From contig NZ_CAMLHO010000005.1 in the NCBI RefSeq assembly GCF_946479765.1, forward strand, positions 1-64,000: a stretch of DNA of 64,000 bases, in the 5' to 3' direction. The number at the start of each line of letters is the position of its first letter. Positions within the stretch are counted from its first letter, which is position 1. The DNA comes from an uncultured Aliivibrio sp. GTDB taxonomy: Bacteria > Pseudomonadota > Gammaproteobacteria > Enterobacterales > Vibrionaceae. The position numbers and the translations under genes were made by a program. Below are positions 28,123-36,000 of this stretch, piece by piece. Under the pieces are notes generated by a model. That model was not told the origin of the DNA, made no database searches, and worked only from the letters and a program-made list of their open reading frames with translations.

Positions 28123-29109
28123 TTACACATCAAGTTCGGCTGGTATTTTAGCAAGAGCGGCTTGAACCACTTCAATACCTGAGCCTGGTTTGTGTGCATT
28201 TTCACTAATGTAACGACGCCATTGACGAGCACCCGGTAGGCTCTGAAATAAACCAAGCATGTGACGGGTAATGTGTCCTAAATTTGCACCATTTTCTAAT
28301 TGTCGTTCAATATATGGGTACATTGATTCAACAATTTCACGACGCTTTTTAATTGGTTTATCGCTACCAAATAACTGTTGGTCTACTTCTGCTAATAAAT
28401 AAGGACTTTGGTACGCTTCACGACCAATCATTACACCATCTAGATGCGCTAAATGTTCTTTTGCTTCTTCAAGCGTTTTAATACCACCATTCACAGCAAC
28501 AACCAGTTGAGGGAAATCTTTTTTAATTTGATATGCTCTTGGGTAATCAAGCGGTGGAATTTCACGGTTTTCTTTAGGGCTTAAACCACTCAACCACGCT
28601 TTACGGGCATGAATGGTAAATTGATCACAACCGCCCTTCTCGTGAACCGTTGATACAAACTTAGTTAAAAACTCATAGCTGTCTTGATCATCAATACCAA
28701 TACGTGTTTTAACGGTCACTGGAATATTAACAACCGCTTTCATCTCAGCGATACATTCAGCCACTAAATCTGGATCGGCCATCAAACAAGCACCGAAACG
28801 ACCGTTTTGAACACGATCTGATGGACAACCTACATTTAAGTTTATTTCATCATAACCACGATCTGCCGCTAACTTCGCACAATGTGCTAAATCTTTAACG
28901 TTTGACCCACCTAACTGCAATGCAACTGGATGCTCTTCTTCGTTATACGCAAGAAAATCGCCTTTACCATGAATAATGGCACCTGTTGTTACCATTTCAG
29001 TATATAACAGGGCATGTTCAGATAATTGACGATGAAAATAGCGACAATGACGGTCAGTCCAATCAAGCATGGGAGCAACAGAAAAGCGTTGTAGTGGGTA
29101 AGAGCTCAT
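28123..29109 (-). CDS. dusA: DusA, tRNA-dihydrouridine(20/20a) synthase
   Basis: It reduces U20/U20a in the tRNA D loop using FMN and NADPH. The FMN-binding TIM-barrel start [19 protein letters not shown], the catalytic [21 protein letters not shown] (active Cys about residue 100), [10 protein letters not shown] and [16 protein letters not shown] are all present. The 328-residue length is normal. In E. coli and Vibrio dusA is next to zur. Here about 3.7 kb of phage-derived DNA separates them, beginning 38 bp upstream of the dusA start. The native dusA promoter may therefore be displaced. Confidence 0.95.
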   Translation of the reverse strand: MSSYPLQRFSVAPMLDWTDRHCRYFHRQLSEHALLYTEMVTTGAIIHGKGDFLAYNEEEHPVALQLGGSNVKDLAHCAKLAADRGYDEINLNVGCPSDRVQNGRFGACLMADPDLVAECIAEMKAVVNIPVTVKTRIGIDDQDSYEFLTKFVSTVHEKGGCDQFTIHARKAWLSGLSPKENREIPPLDYPRAYQIKKDFPQLVVAVNGGIKTLEEAKEHLAHLDGVMIGREAYQSPYLLAEVDQQLFGSDKPIKKRREIVESMYPYIERQLENGANLGHITRHMLGLFQSLPGARQWRRYISENAHKPGSGIEVVQAALAKIPAELDV

Positions 29110-29146
29110 AAATAAATTCGTTCAGTGATCAATGCCGCAATTCTAA

Positions 29147-29242
29147 CATAATCAGAACATAAACAGCCAACCTATTACCTCGATTAAATATCTGACAAAA
29201 AGAATGACGTTCTTGAAAAGAGTGTAAAAAAGAACCTAAAAA
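29147..29242 (+). repeat. Left direct repeat flanking the dusA-zur island
   Basis: This 95-bp segment is repeated at 32821-32915 with nearly 90 percent identity by eye. The core CATAAACAGCCAACCTATTA and the 7 bases after it (29158-29184) are identical in both copies (27 bp). I take it as the left attachment-type boundary of the inserted DNA. Confidence 0.8.
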
Positions 29243-29482
29243 CAAGCACGTTAGCAGCACTTTTAGACCTTTTTATCAATGATAGGGATTTATGGAGCAA
29301 CACAGGAAGAACTAAGCAATTTGTAATAAAAATGCTTAGAGATTGCGATATAGCTAAAATTAACAATCACGAACTCCAAATAAGTGACTTAATCGAGCAT
29401 TGCCGAAACAGAAAAGGGACAGGCACAAAGCCCGCGACTATTTACCATGATATCGCCTATCTTCGCTCTGTAATGAAGAAGA
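29188..29482 (+). pseudogene. N-terminal fragment of a tyrosine integrase
   Basis: The plus-strand frame open from 29188 encodes about 98 residues typical of the N-terminal half of phage integrases: LKTSTLAALLDLFIND, then FVIKMLRDCDIAK, then DLIEHCRNRKGTG and KPATIYHDIAYLRSVMKK, the SAM-like core-binding domain. The match stops near 29482, where the sequence runs into an Ogr-like gene on the other strand. The catalytic domain with its Arg-His-Arg-Tyr residues is missing. No good start codon is left at the front. The integrase reads inwards from the left repeat, the usual position for an int gene next to attL. Confidence 0.75.
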
Positions 29483-29590
29483 GCAGTTTAAATTGCAGCA
29501 TTGGCACGTTAATACGCTTTTGATTGGTGTCTCTTCTTTTTGCTCAACAGTGCGAGTCTTACAATGACAAACGGGACAAGTAACATACAT
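29438..29590 (-). pseudogene. Truncated Ogr/Delta-like zinc-finger gene
   Basis: On the minus strand an ATG at 29590, with AGGAG 8 bp upstream, opens a 50-codon frame. The product begins MYVTCPVCHCKTRT and reaches CQCCNLNCS, the two cysteine pairs of the Ogr/Delta family of phage late-gene activators. The homology ends at about 29487 and the rest reads antisense through the integrase fragment to a stop at 29438. It is thus an Ogr gene cut just after its metal site and fused by deletion to the int remnant. It is a divergent relative of the intact gene at 32221-32445. Confidence 0.65.
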
Positions 29591-30006
29591 ATTCTTTCTC
29601 CTATACCGCTAAATAACTGGAATAGAATTAAAGTAACAGTGATTCTTTTTGATGAGTATAGAACCCTTTTCTATATCAAGGTTCTAGAAAATAGCAGAGG
29701 TCAAAATTAGATAATCGAGGAAGGCACACAAGCCTTGTTCGGACTCACCCTCCCCTCCCCACCGAAATTCCGCACCGAAATAAACGAAAAATGCGCTGTA
29801 TAATGAAATAACTGTAAACCTTGCTAGATAAAGGCTTGAGACTAGAGAGCAAAAAAAGACAGGATCGCAAACGTGCGTTTTTCCAATAAATCATTTTATT
29901 GGTATGCGGTCACTATAGAAGATACTTAATATAGTAAAATTATTACAACATTTAACATTGGCGAAGAACTTTTCCACCAATGTTAAAATTAAAGTTATAT
30001 TTTTAT
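29591..30006. other. Non-coding stretch inside the island
   Basis: No gene is seen. It holds a perfect 8-bp hairpin CCAATAAA/TTTATTGG (29883-29902), a weak dyad AGAACC/GGTTCT near 29660-29690, a pyrimidine-rich patch at 29745-29762 and the terminator at 29951-29987. Confidence 0.6.
29951..29987 (-). terminator. Terminator of the GAPS4-like operon
   Basis: TTTAACATTGG (29951-29961) and CCAATGTTAAA (29977-29987) form a perfect 11-bp stem with a 15-base loop, 20 bp beyond the gapS4b stop on the minus strand. Confidence 0.65.
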
Positions 30007-31167
30007 TTAACTTTCACTAACAGTTTCTAATGAACTCGAAGGTGTATATTTAAATGAATGTTCTTTCAAAAGATCCAATTTTTTCGCTTCAAATGCTTTA
30101 AGTACTGTCATTTTTAACTTACTTCGTTCTTTATTTGAAATCTTACTTTTAGTCGAAAATCTAACAATTGAGATTGTTAGTTCACTTTGACTCATACTCT
30201 CTAAATCAGGGAACTCAAAATCTATTTCACACGCCCCCTCAACTTCGGAGGTTGTTATAGTATAAGTACATGAAATATTAAATAGTTTTATTCTAGCCTT
30301 TAGCGTAGATAATCGTAAAAAAACACTACTATCAAGGTTCTCACCTTTAAGTGTTAATTCTTTGATTTTCTGCTCTAGCATTTTTATCTCTTCAGGAGCA
30401 TCCCCTGGTATATCATTATCTGGCTTAATATGTATTCTTTTCGTGTTTTTAATGTAAGCAGCATAATCTATCGATTTTATTAATTGAGTTAAATAATCTA
30501 TTCGTGATTCGTTAGTAAAATCTGTAAACAGAATTCGTTTTATCTCTTCTGATTTTATAGCCGACGATTCTTTCAGCTTTCTACTAGCTCTTCTTACTAT
30601 TTCATTAGCAATATTCTGTGATTCTTTTGATGTATGTTTTGTCGTTACATTAAGGTCAAGTTGATTATTTTCATCCACTCTCATTTCAATTGAGCAATCA
30701 AAATAATTTTCATCTTCTCCAAAATTTTTAGTTCTATCTCGACGTTTTATTCTAACCTCAGCAATGACGTGATTTGGATTTTTGCCATCTCCAGCGACTA
30801 TAAACTGAGGTTCATTTTCGATAGTCAAATTATGAAAAGTATCATCTACCAAGTTTTCAAAATCAAAACCAAAACCAAGTTCAGAAGCCAAAGTTGTTCC
30901 CAAGTCTTGATTCCAAGTTAATTGTTTAGTTTGTACCTTAGGATTATCCTCCTTTTCTTTTACTAGATCTTTTAAGTGTGCAAACTCATAAGGAGCAATT
31001 CCAGTTTTAACAAGTAAAGGTACAAGATTCTTCTTATCTTGAGATGAACAAAATGCACCTCTAGCTTGTAGTATGCCTTTAAGTTCATTTGCACTAATCA
31101 TTTGATTCGCTAAGAACTGTCTAAGAATATCGCCAGAGGGAATAAAAGTATTATCTTTATTCATCAT
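30007..31167 (-). CDS. GapS4b-like protein of a putative two-gene anti-phage system
   Basis: This 386-residue protein has no membrane segment. The N-terminus has IPSGDILRQFLANQMISANELKGILQARGAF followed by KKNLVPLLVKTGIAPYEFAHLKDLV (about 10-65), a SAP-like helical module that I recall from GapS4b proteins. The middle (about 85-240) is beta-rich with QFIVAGDGKNP and ending near SRIDYLTQLIK. A coiled region lies at about 260-300. The C-terminal part is again beta-rich. It overlaps the upstream gene by 11 bp, so the two are one operon. Low GC and its place on the island mark it as acquired. The name rests on my recognition of the pair, with no search done. Confidence 0.62.
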   Translation of the reverse strand: MMNKDNTFIPSGDILRQFLANQMISANELKGILQARGAFCSSQDKKNLVPLLVKTGIAPYEFAHLKDLVKEKEDNPKVQTKQLTWNQDLGTTLASELGFGFDFENLVDDTFHNLTIENEPQFIVAGDGKNPNHVIAEVRIKRRDRTKNFGEDENYFDCSIEMRVDENNQLDLNVTTKHTSKESQNIANEIVRRASRKLKESSAIKSEEIKRILFTDFTNESRIDYLTQLIKSIDYAAYIKNTKRIHIKPDNDIPGDAPEEIKMLEQKIKELTLKGENLDSSVFLRLSTLKARIKLFNISCTYTITTSEVEGACEIDFEFPDLESMSQSELTISIVRFSTKSKISNKERSKLKMTVLKAFEAKKLDLLKEHSFKYTPSSSLETVSES

Positions 31168-32122
31168 TTAAATTCCTAAAATTTGGCTTAAAGTTAAAAA
31201 CTTTAACATTTTCTGATGAGAGGCTGTGTTTTCGAAGTGATAAGTTTACGTCCTTTTCATGATCATCTTTAAAATAATCATAAAATCCAATACCGTAAGA
31301 ACTCGCAATTTTAGCGGTTCGTTCTTTTGCACTAAAGATATAATTACTTAATGATTCTTCCGAGAAGTCTTCTTGAGTAATTGTAATAAAAGTAAATACT
31401 TCTTGCCCGCTACTTCCTTGTTTTAATAAAAAATTAACAAATGGAGATCCAAGACACTCGACTGGCATTATTTTACTATAAGGAGGCCGATCATAGTCCA
31501 TAATATTTAAACTCGTACTCCCTTGATGGAAATAAACTTCATGATGAGGGTACATAGTATTTAAGTGTTTAATAGCATCGATAATAAAAGAGATCTTTTT
31601 ATTATCGACAATATAAAATTCCTCAATATCGAATTCCTGATGTATATAACGAGTATTCGCAATTTTACTAATATAATCAGCTCGAGCATCATCTTCACTG
31701 GACAAGAAAAAAAGGACAGGTACATTCCTAACCTTCGTGTATCGCTCACCATAAAATTGTGTAGATAATTCTTGCCTATGTTGTGATAATTGAAAACACT
31801 TTTCCGCATCCAAAATATCTTTAATATAATTCTTAACTAACGATGTTAAAGACTGTGGATAACAAGTATTTTTAGTGTGCTTGACTGAAGCAAGTATATT
31901 TATAAGTGTTTCTGACTCTAATCCTGAAATGTATGCGTATTGTACATCGATACCATGTTGCTGCCGCTTCTCTTTTTTTGTACCTTCCCTTTTATGTTGT
32001 TCACCTTTAAAACAGCTAAAGCTGATGTTGGGGTTCGCATTGTTCCAACCAGTAAGGTTAAAAAACTTATCAATTATATTTTCACCTGTTTCACCAGATG
32101 ACTTTGATTTTTCTCCAGACAT
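31157..32122 (-). CDS. GapS4a-like PD-(D/E)XK-type nuclease of a putative anti-phage system
   Basis: The 321-residue protein begins with a nuclease-like N-terminal domain: an acidic helix GETGENIIDKFFNLTGW (about 10-26), then HGIDVQYAY (about 55-63) and the strand LASVKHTKN (about 77-85). Together these form a PD-(D/E)XK-type site with D...SVK, in which Ser replaces the usual Glu. The C-terminal part carries a VYFHQGSTSLNIMDYDRPPYSK block. GapS4a of the GAPS4 system from Vibrio gamma-mobile-trio islands has this kind of start. GAPS4 protects against phage by DNA degradation and loss of the infected cell, as I recall. It is the first gene of the operon and overlaps gapS4b by 11 bp. Confidence 0.65.
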   Translation of the reverse strand: MSGEKSKSSGETGENIIDKFFNLTGWNNANPNISFSCFKGEQHKREGTKKEKRQQHGIDVQYAYISGLESETLINILASVKHTKNTCYPQSLTSLVKNYIKDILDAEKCFQLSQHRQELSTQFYGERYTKVRNVPVLFFLSSEDDARADYISKIANTRYIHQEFDIEEFYIVDNKKISFIIDAIKHLNTMYPHHEVYFHQGSTSLNIMDYDRPPYSKIMPVECLGSPFVNFLLKQGSSGQEVFTFITITQEDFSEESLSNYIFSAKERTAKIASSYGIGFYDYFKDDHEKDVNLSLRKHSLSSENVKVFNFKPNFRNLNDE

Positions 32123-32220
32123 ATATTGAACTCATAAATAAAATTATTAATATTATATTCTGATATTTAATCTATGTATTGAAATTGATCACGAATCAGA
32201 TAACTACATTATCTGATGCT

Positions 32221-32445
32221 TCAACATATTAATTTGATTGCTGGTTTACACAGCTCAGGTTGCAGCTCAGGATTTGGTTTTTGACCTGCAGGATCAATAA
32301 TACGGCACACGGATGTGTACGTGACGAAGATAACTCCACAATTAAAATTCAAACACTGACAATAAGCCTCACGTGTTTCTTTGGTTATAGCTTTTGAGGT
32401 CGCTATGCGCGCTTTACTTTCGCATTTAGGGCAAGTAATTAGCAT
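32221..32445 (-). CDS. Ogr/Delta-like zinc-finger transcription factor
   Basis: This 74-residue protein has the Ogr/Delta metal site: CPKC near the start (residues 5-8) and a CQCLNFNCG block (about 29-37), followed by VIFVTY. Ogr proteins of P2 and Delta of P4 bind upstream of phage late promoters and contact RNA polymerase alpha. The C-terminal tail is rich in Pro and Leu with a few extra Cys. The gene lies upstream of the GAPS4-like operon on the same strand, with 98 bp between. It may be a leftover of the parent phage or may still act on a promoter in that gap; the sequence does not decide. Confidence 0.78.
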   Translation of the reverse strand: MLITCPKCESKARIATSKAITKETREAYCQCLNFNCGVIFVTYTSVCRIIDPAGQKPNPELQPELCKPAIKLIC

Positions 32446-32820
32446 TAACCTTCCTCATTATCCTTTCGGCCTATAATAGGCAATTAAGACACTATCAATC
32501 GATTATTTTTAAGGTTTATGGTCATGAATTTATCAATGGGTACTTTCGCCCCTTTCTGTAATGGCTTAATCAAACATTGAACGCCTTTAACACTCCAACC
32601 AGTCATATCCACGAGGGCTTTTTCTAATGTTTAAATGAGGTTTTCTTGAGGCGCGGAACATCTTTCGTTTTCACGATGCTATAAACTGCGCTTTTGGTTT
32701 CCACTTTGATGCATCAGCCATGTGGCGTTATATCATCACCTACCTTTCACCGAATAGCCGTCCCATTTTTCGAGTTGCGATGATACTTCGACGGCAAAGT
32801 CCAATTAATAAAAACAGCGT
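32446..32820 (-). pseudogene. Phage-gene remnants at the right end of the island
   Basis: Three short protein-like stretches are read on the minus strand in broken frames. The best (32484-32630, 48 codons) contains LVDMTGWSVKGVQCLIKPL and MTINLKNNRLIVS and ends in a stop. Another near 32630-32710 reads SAVYSIVKTKDVPRLKKTSF, and a third near 32735-32800 reads DFAVEVSSQLEKWDGYSVKG. I cannot name the parent genes; in P2-like phages structural genes precede ogr, which would fit. Stops and frame breaks show that they are dead. Confidence 0.55.
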
Positions 32821-32915
32821 CATAATCAGAGCATAAACAGCCAACCTATTACCTCGATCAAATATCAGATCAAAAGAATGGCGTTCTGGAAAATAGTGTA
32901 AAAAATAACATAAAA
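32821..32915 (+). repeat. Right direct repeat flanking the dusA-zur island
   Basis: This copy matches 29147-29242, with the identical 27-bp core at 32832-32858. It lies 49 bp before zur. Differences outside the core (for example GATTAAATATCTGA against GATCAAATATCAGA) show that the duplication is not recent, or that one copy came in with the element. Confidence 0.8.
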
Positions 32916-32963
32916 CTTATGATAAACTCACAGGTCTATATCAGAAAATAAGATACATAACCC

Positions 32964-33413
32964 TTGAATCGTACCCAAAGACAAAAAGTTGAGCAATTAT
33001 GCCAACAACGCGGCGTTAGACTTACCCCGCAGCGATTAACTGTTTTAGAGCTTATTGTGATCCATCAAGGGGCAATCAGTGCTTATGATCTTTTAGAGCA
33101 ATTAAAAAAAATAGAACCCCAAGCAAAACCACCGACTATTTATCGTGCTTTAGATTTTTTAGTCACTCAAGGCTTTGTGCATAAGGTCGAGTCTATTAAT
33201 AGCTACATTTCATGTTGCATGATTGGTGAACACGCCCATTTTTCACAACTGTTTATATGCCGTACTTGCGATGATGTTGTTGAGTGCCATGATATAAAAA
33301 TTACCGAGCAGCTAACCAAGCATGCTGAACAAATTGGTTTTTCTGTTGAAAACCATATTGTTGAAACTCATGGTACCTGCAAAGCTTGTTTACATAGCGA
33401 TAATACGAATTAA
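32964..33413 (+). CDS. zur: Zur, zinc-responsive Fur-family repressor
   Basis: It represses zinc-uptake genes when loaded with zinc. A winged-helix domain (about residues 1-85) contains LTPQRLTVLELI and PPTIYRALDFLV. The metal and dimerisation domain has EHAHFSQLFICRTCDDVVECHD and a C-terminal HGTCKAC, giving the structural Cys4 site. The start is TTG at 32964: an in-frame TAA lies one codon upstream and no ATG occurs early in the frame. Its likely target, the zrg operon, is in this window. zur and dusA are normally adjacent; here an island separates them. cheX follows after 20 bp. Confidence 0.9.
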   Translation: MNRTQRQKVEQLCQQRGVRLTPQRLTVLELIVIHQGAISAYDLLEQLKKIEPQAKPPTIYRALDFLVTQGFVHKVESINSYISCCMIGEHAHFSQLFICRTCDDVVECHDIKITEQLTKHAEQIGFSVENHIVETHGTCKACLHSDNTN

Positions 33414-33433
33414 TTTAAAGGATCCTACCCAAG

Positions 33434-33895
33434 ATGCGCGCTGAATTTGTAAACCCTTTCTTAGCCTCACTGATGAATGTACTTAAAACGATGGCTTCAA
33501 TGGAACTTAAACCTCAGAAACCTCGTATTAAAAAAGATGAAATTGCTCGTGGTGATGTTTCAGGCCTAATTGGTATGGTGGCATCCCAAAGTAGGGGCTC
33601 AATGTCTATTACTTTTGATGAGCAGCTTGCCTTGCAAATCATGCAAAATATGCTGGGTGAGCGCCCAAGTAGCATTAATGAAGAAGTCACGGATATGGTG
33701 GGTGAAATTACTAATATGGTAACGGGTGGTGCCAAACGTATTCTTTCTGAAAGTGGTTTTGAATTTAATATGGCAACACCAATGGTAGTATCAGGTAAAG
33801 GCCATACGATTACTCATAAATGTGACGGCGCGATCATCATCATGCCTTTTTCCTCTGAGTGGGGTAATGCATTTATTGAGATCTGTTTTGAGTAA
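33434..33895 (+). CDS. cheX: CheX-like chemotaxis phosphatase
   Basis: A 153-residue single-domain protein of the CheC/CheX group, which removes phosphate from CheY-P. The active-site helix with Glu and Asn is seen in DMVGEITNMVTGGAK (about residues 91-105). The beta-sheet dimer surface follows: FEFNMATPMVVSG and the C-terminal GAIIIMPFSSEWGNAFIEICF. It starts 20 bp after zur, so both may be co-transcribed, although no functional link is known. No other chemotaxis gene is nearby. In V. cholerae a CheX-like gene also follows zur, as far as I recall. Confidence 0.82.
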   Translation: MRAEFVNPFLASLMNVLKTMASMELKPQKPRIKKDEIARGDVSGLIGMVASQSRGSMSITFDEQLALQIMQNMLGERPSSINEEVTDMVGEITNMVTGGAKRILSESGFEFNMATPMVVSGKGHTITHKCDGAIIIMPFSSEWGNAFIEICFE

Positions 33896-33941
33896 CAGAG
33901 ACTAGAACGCTGCGCTTCTATAAGAGCAAAAGCAAGATCTA

Positions 33942-33983
33942 GGATTCAGGATTCAGGATTCAGGATTCAGGATTCAGGATTCA
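33942..33983 (+). repeat. Heptanucleotide tandem repeat, six copies of GGATTCA
   Basis: Six perfect head-to-tail GGATTCA units lie in the gap after cheX, followed by GGAAA. A single copy of the same motif (AGGATTCAGGAAA) lies right after leuD at about 50291-50303. It is a likely variable-number tandem repeat. Confidence 0.95.
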
Positions 33984-33991
33984 GGAAAATT

Positions 33992-34024
33992 AAAGGTTTA
34001 GGTAGAAATATCTCAACCTTTTTT
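33992..34024 (+). terminator. Possible terminator of zur-cheX
   Basis: AAAGGTT (33992-33998) pairs with AACCTTT (34015-34021), followed by a T run. The loop is 16 bases. Confidence 0.5.
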
Positions 34025-34059
34025 ATTGTCTGTAATAACTCAAAATAAGTTACAGATAC

Positions 34060-34090
34060 AAAAAGAGCCGACCGAAGTCAGCTCTTTTTT
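34060..34090. terminator. Terminator of pgi (possibly bidirectional)
   Basis: AAAAGAGCCGAC and GTCAGCTCTTTT pair with one mismatch around CGAA, with an A run on one side and a T run on the other. It lies 24 bp beyond the pgi stop. Confidence 0.8.
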
Positions 34091-34113
34091 ATTAATAAAC
34101 GATAACTTAATGA

Positions 34114-35766
34114 TTAAGCTTTGTATGCTTTAAATGCGTTGATTAAGCCATTCGTTGAACTGTCGTGAGAAGTCACGGCTTTATCGTCAGCTAGCTCAGG
34201 AAGGATTTGGTTAGCCAATTGCTTACCAAGTTCTACGCCCCACTGATCAAAACTGAAGATATTCCAAATCACACCTTGTACGAATATTTTGTGTTCGTAC
34301 ATTGCAATCAAGTTACCTAGTGTTTTAGGCGTTACTTGTTTAACAAGAATTGAGTTCGTTGGGCGGTTACCTTCAAAGACTTTAAACGCAACTAGCTCTG
34401 CCATTTCTGCTTCTGTTTTACCAGCAGCTGCAAACTCTGCACGAACTGTCTCTTCTGTTTTACCAAAGGCTAATGCTTCTGTTTGTGCGAAGAAGTTAGA
34501 CATTAGTTTCTGGTGGTGATCACCCACTTGGTTATGACTGATTGCAGGTGCAATAAAGTCACAAGGAATTAATTTAGTCCCTTGGTGAATTAATTGGTAG
34601 AACGCGTGCTGGCCATTCGTACCTGGTTCACCCCAAATAATTGGACCCGTTTGGTAATCAACTGGGTTACCGTTACGGTCTACACATTTACCATTTGATT
34701 CCATATTACCTTGTTGGAAATACGCAGCAAAGCGGTGTAGATATTGATCATATGGAAGAATTGATTCTGATTCAGATCCATGGAAGTTGTTATACCATAG
34801 GCCAATCAATGCCAATATTACTGGAACGTTATTTTCAAGTTCAGTATTAGCAAAGTGATTATCCACTTCATGAGCGCCTTCAAGTAGCTCAATAAAGTGA
34901 TCAAAGCCAACCGCTAATGCAATTGAAAGACCAATCGCTGACCATAAAGAATAACGACCGCCAACCCAATCCCAGAATTCAAACATGTTATCGGTATCGA
35001 TACCAAACTCAGACACTGATTCTGCGTTAGTTGAAAGTGCCGCGAAGTGTTTCGCTACGTGTGCTTGATCGCCAGCTTCAGCTAGGAACCAATCACGAGC
35101 ACTGTGTGCATTCGTCATTGTTTCTTGAGTTGTGAACGTTTTCGATGCGATTAAGAACAATGTTGTTTCTGGATTTAATGGCTTCAGTGTTTCAACGATG
35201 TGTGTACCATCAACGTTTGAAACAAAATGCATATTTAGGCGTGTTTTGTATGGAGCTAATGCTTCAGACACCATGTATGGACCAAGATCTGAACCGCCGA
35301 TACCGATATTTACGATATCTGTAATTTCTTTACCCGTGTAACCTTTCCACTCACCAGAAATTAAACGCTCAGTAAAACCTTTCATTTTATCTAGCACGGC
35401 ATTCACAGCAGGCATTACATCTTCGCCATCAACCATTACTGGTGTATTGCTACGGTTACGAAGCGCAGTATGAAGCACTGAACGATCTTCTGTTTTATTG
35501 ATTTTTTCACCACTGAACATCGCTTTAATTGCTGAAGATAATTCAGTTTGCTCAGCTAAAGAAAACAACTTTTTCATTGTCTCTTCAGTCACTAAGTTCT
35601 TAGAGAAATCAACTAAGATATCTTGACCAAACGTTGTTGAGAATTTTTCAAAACGCTGAGCATCGGCAGCAAACAAATCTGATAATTTCATGTTTTGTGC
35701 TGTTTCAAAGTGTGCAGTTAAGTCTGCCCAAGCTTGAGTTTCTGTTGGGTTGATGTTTTTTAACAT
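34114..35766 (-). CDS. pgi: Pgi, glucose-6-phosphate isomerase
   Basis: It interconverts glucose-6-phosphate and fructose-6-phosphate in glycolysis. The 550-residue length is that of the enterobacterial enzyme. PGI signatures are present: the SIS-domain segment [15 protein letters not shown], the block [28 protein letters not shown] region (about residues 380-405) with the catalytic Glu, and [13 protein letters not shown] near the C-terminus with the active Lys. It is monocistronic, with 235 bp of promoter region upstream and a strong terminator. Confidence 0.97.
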   Translation of the reverse strand: MLKNINPTETQAWADLTAHFETAQNMKLSDLFAADAQRFEKFSTTFGQDILVDFSKNLVTEETMKKLFSLAEQTELSSAIKAMFSGEKINKTEDRSVLHTALRNRSNTPVMVDGEDVMPAVNAVLDKMKGFTERLISGEWKGYTGKEITDIVNIGIGGSDLGPYMVSEALAPYKTRLNMHFVSNVDGTHIVETLKPLNPETTLFLIASKTFTTQETMTNAHSARDWFLAEAGDQAHVAKHFAALSTNAESVSEFGIDTDNMFEFWDWVGGRYSLWSAIGLSIALAVGFDHFIELLEGAHEVDNHFANTELENNVPVILALIGLWYNNFHGSESESILPYDQYLHRFAAYFQQGNMESNGKCVDRNGNPVDYQTGPIIWGEPGTNGQHAFYQLIHQGTKLIPCDFIAPAISHNQVGDHHQKLMSNFFAQTEALAFGKTEETVRAEFAAAGKTEAEMAELVAFKVFEGNRPTNSILVKQVTPKTLGNLIAMYEHKIFVQGVIWNIFSFDQWGVELGKQLANQILPELADDKAVTSHDSSTNGLINAFKAYKA

Positions 35767-36000
35767 GGTAAAAATATCCCGTGTAGTAGGTTTGTTGGCT
35801 CAAAAAATAAATTTCGAACGCCCCGTTTATACGAATCTAAAAATTGGTGCTCTAATTCAGTGAGCTTTATATTGAGTTATTATGACCAAAACTACGCTCA
35901 CTCTTTTTGAGTTAGGTCACATTTAAACTTCTAACAGTGAACATTATCACTTTCAAAATTACAGAACTCTAGTACTGAGATCATATTTCTTTCTAAAACA

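Larger units (their letters stand above)
29147..32915. mobile_element. Degenerate prophage or satellite island between dusA and zur
   Basis: Direct repeats bound a 3.7-kb, AT-rich segment. It contains an integrase fragment at the left end, two Ogr/Delta-like zinc-finger genes (one truncated), a two-gene defence-like operon and short phage-gene remnants. dusA is a known integration target for tyrosine-recombinase elements, and dusA and zur are normal neighbours. The element is probably immobile now, since the integrase is broken. P2-like ancestry rests on the Ogr-type proteins. Confidence 0.78.

Noticed and set aside
29147..29242. Insertion-sequence inverted ends
   Set aside because: The two flanking copies are in direct orientation and no transposase is present, so an attachment-type duplication is more likely than an IS.
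29332..29523. Independent small gene starting at the internal ATG
   Set aside because: The integrase-like sequence continues upstream of that ATG in the same frame, so it is an inner start within a truncated integrase.
33942..33983. CRISPR-like array
   Set aside because: The units are only 7 bp, head-to-tail without spacers, and no cas genes are near. It is a simple tandem repeat.
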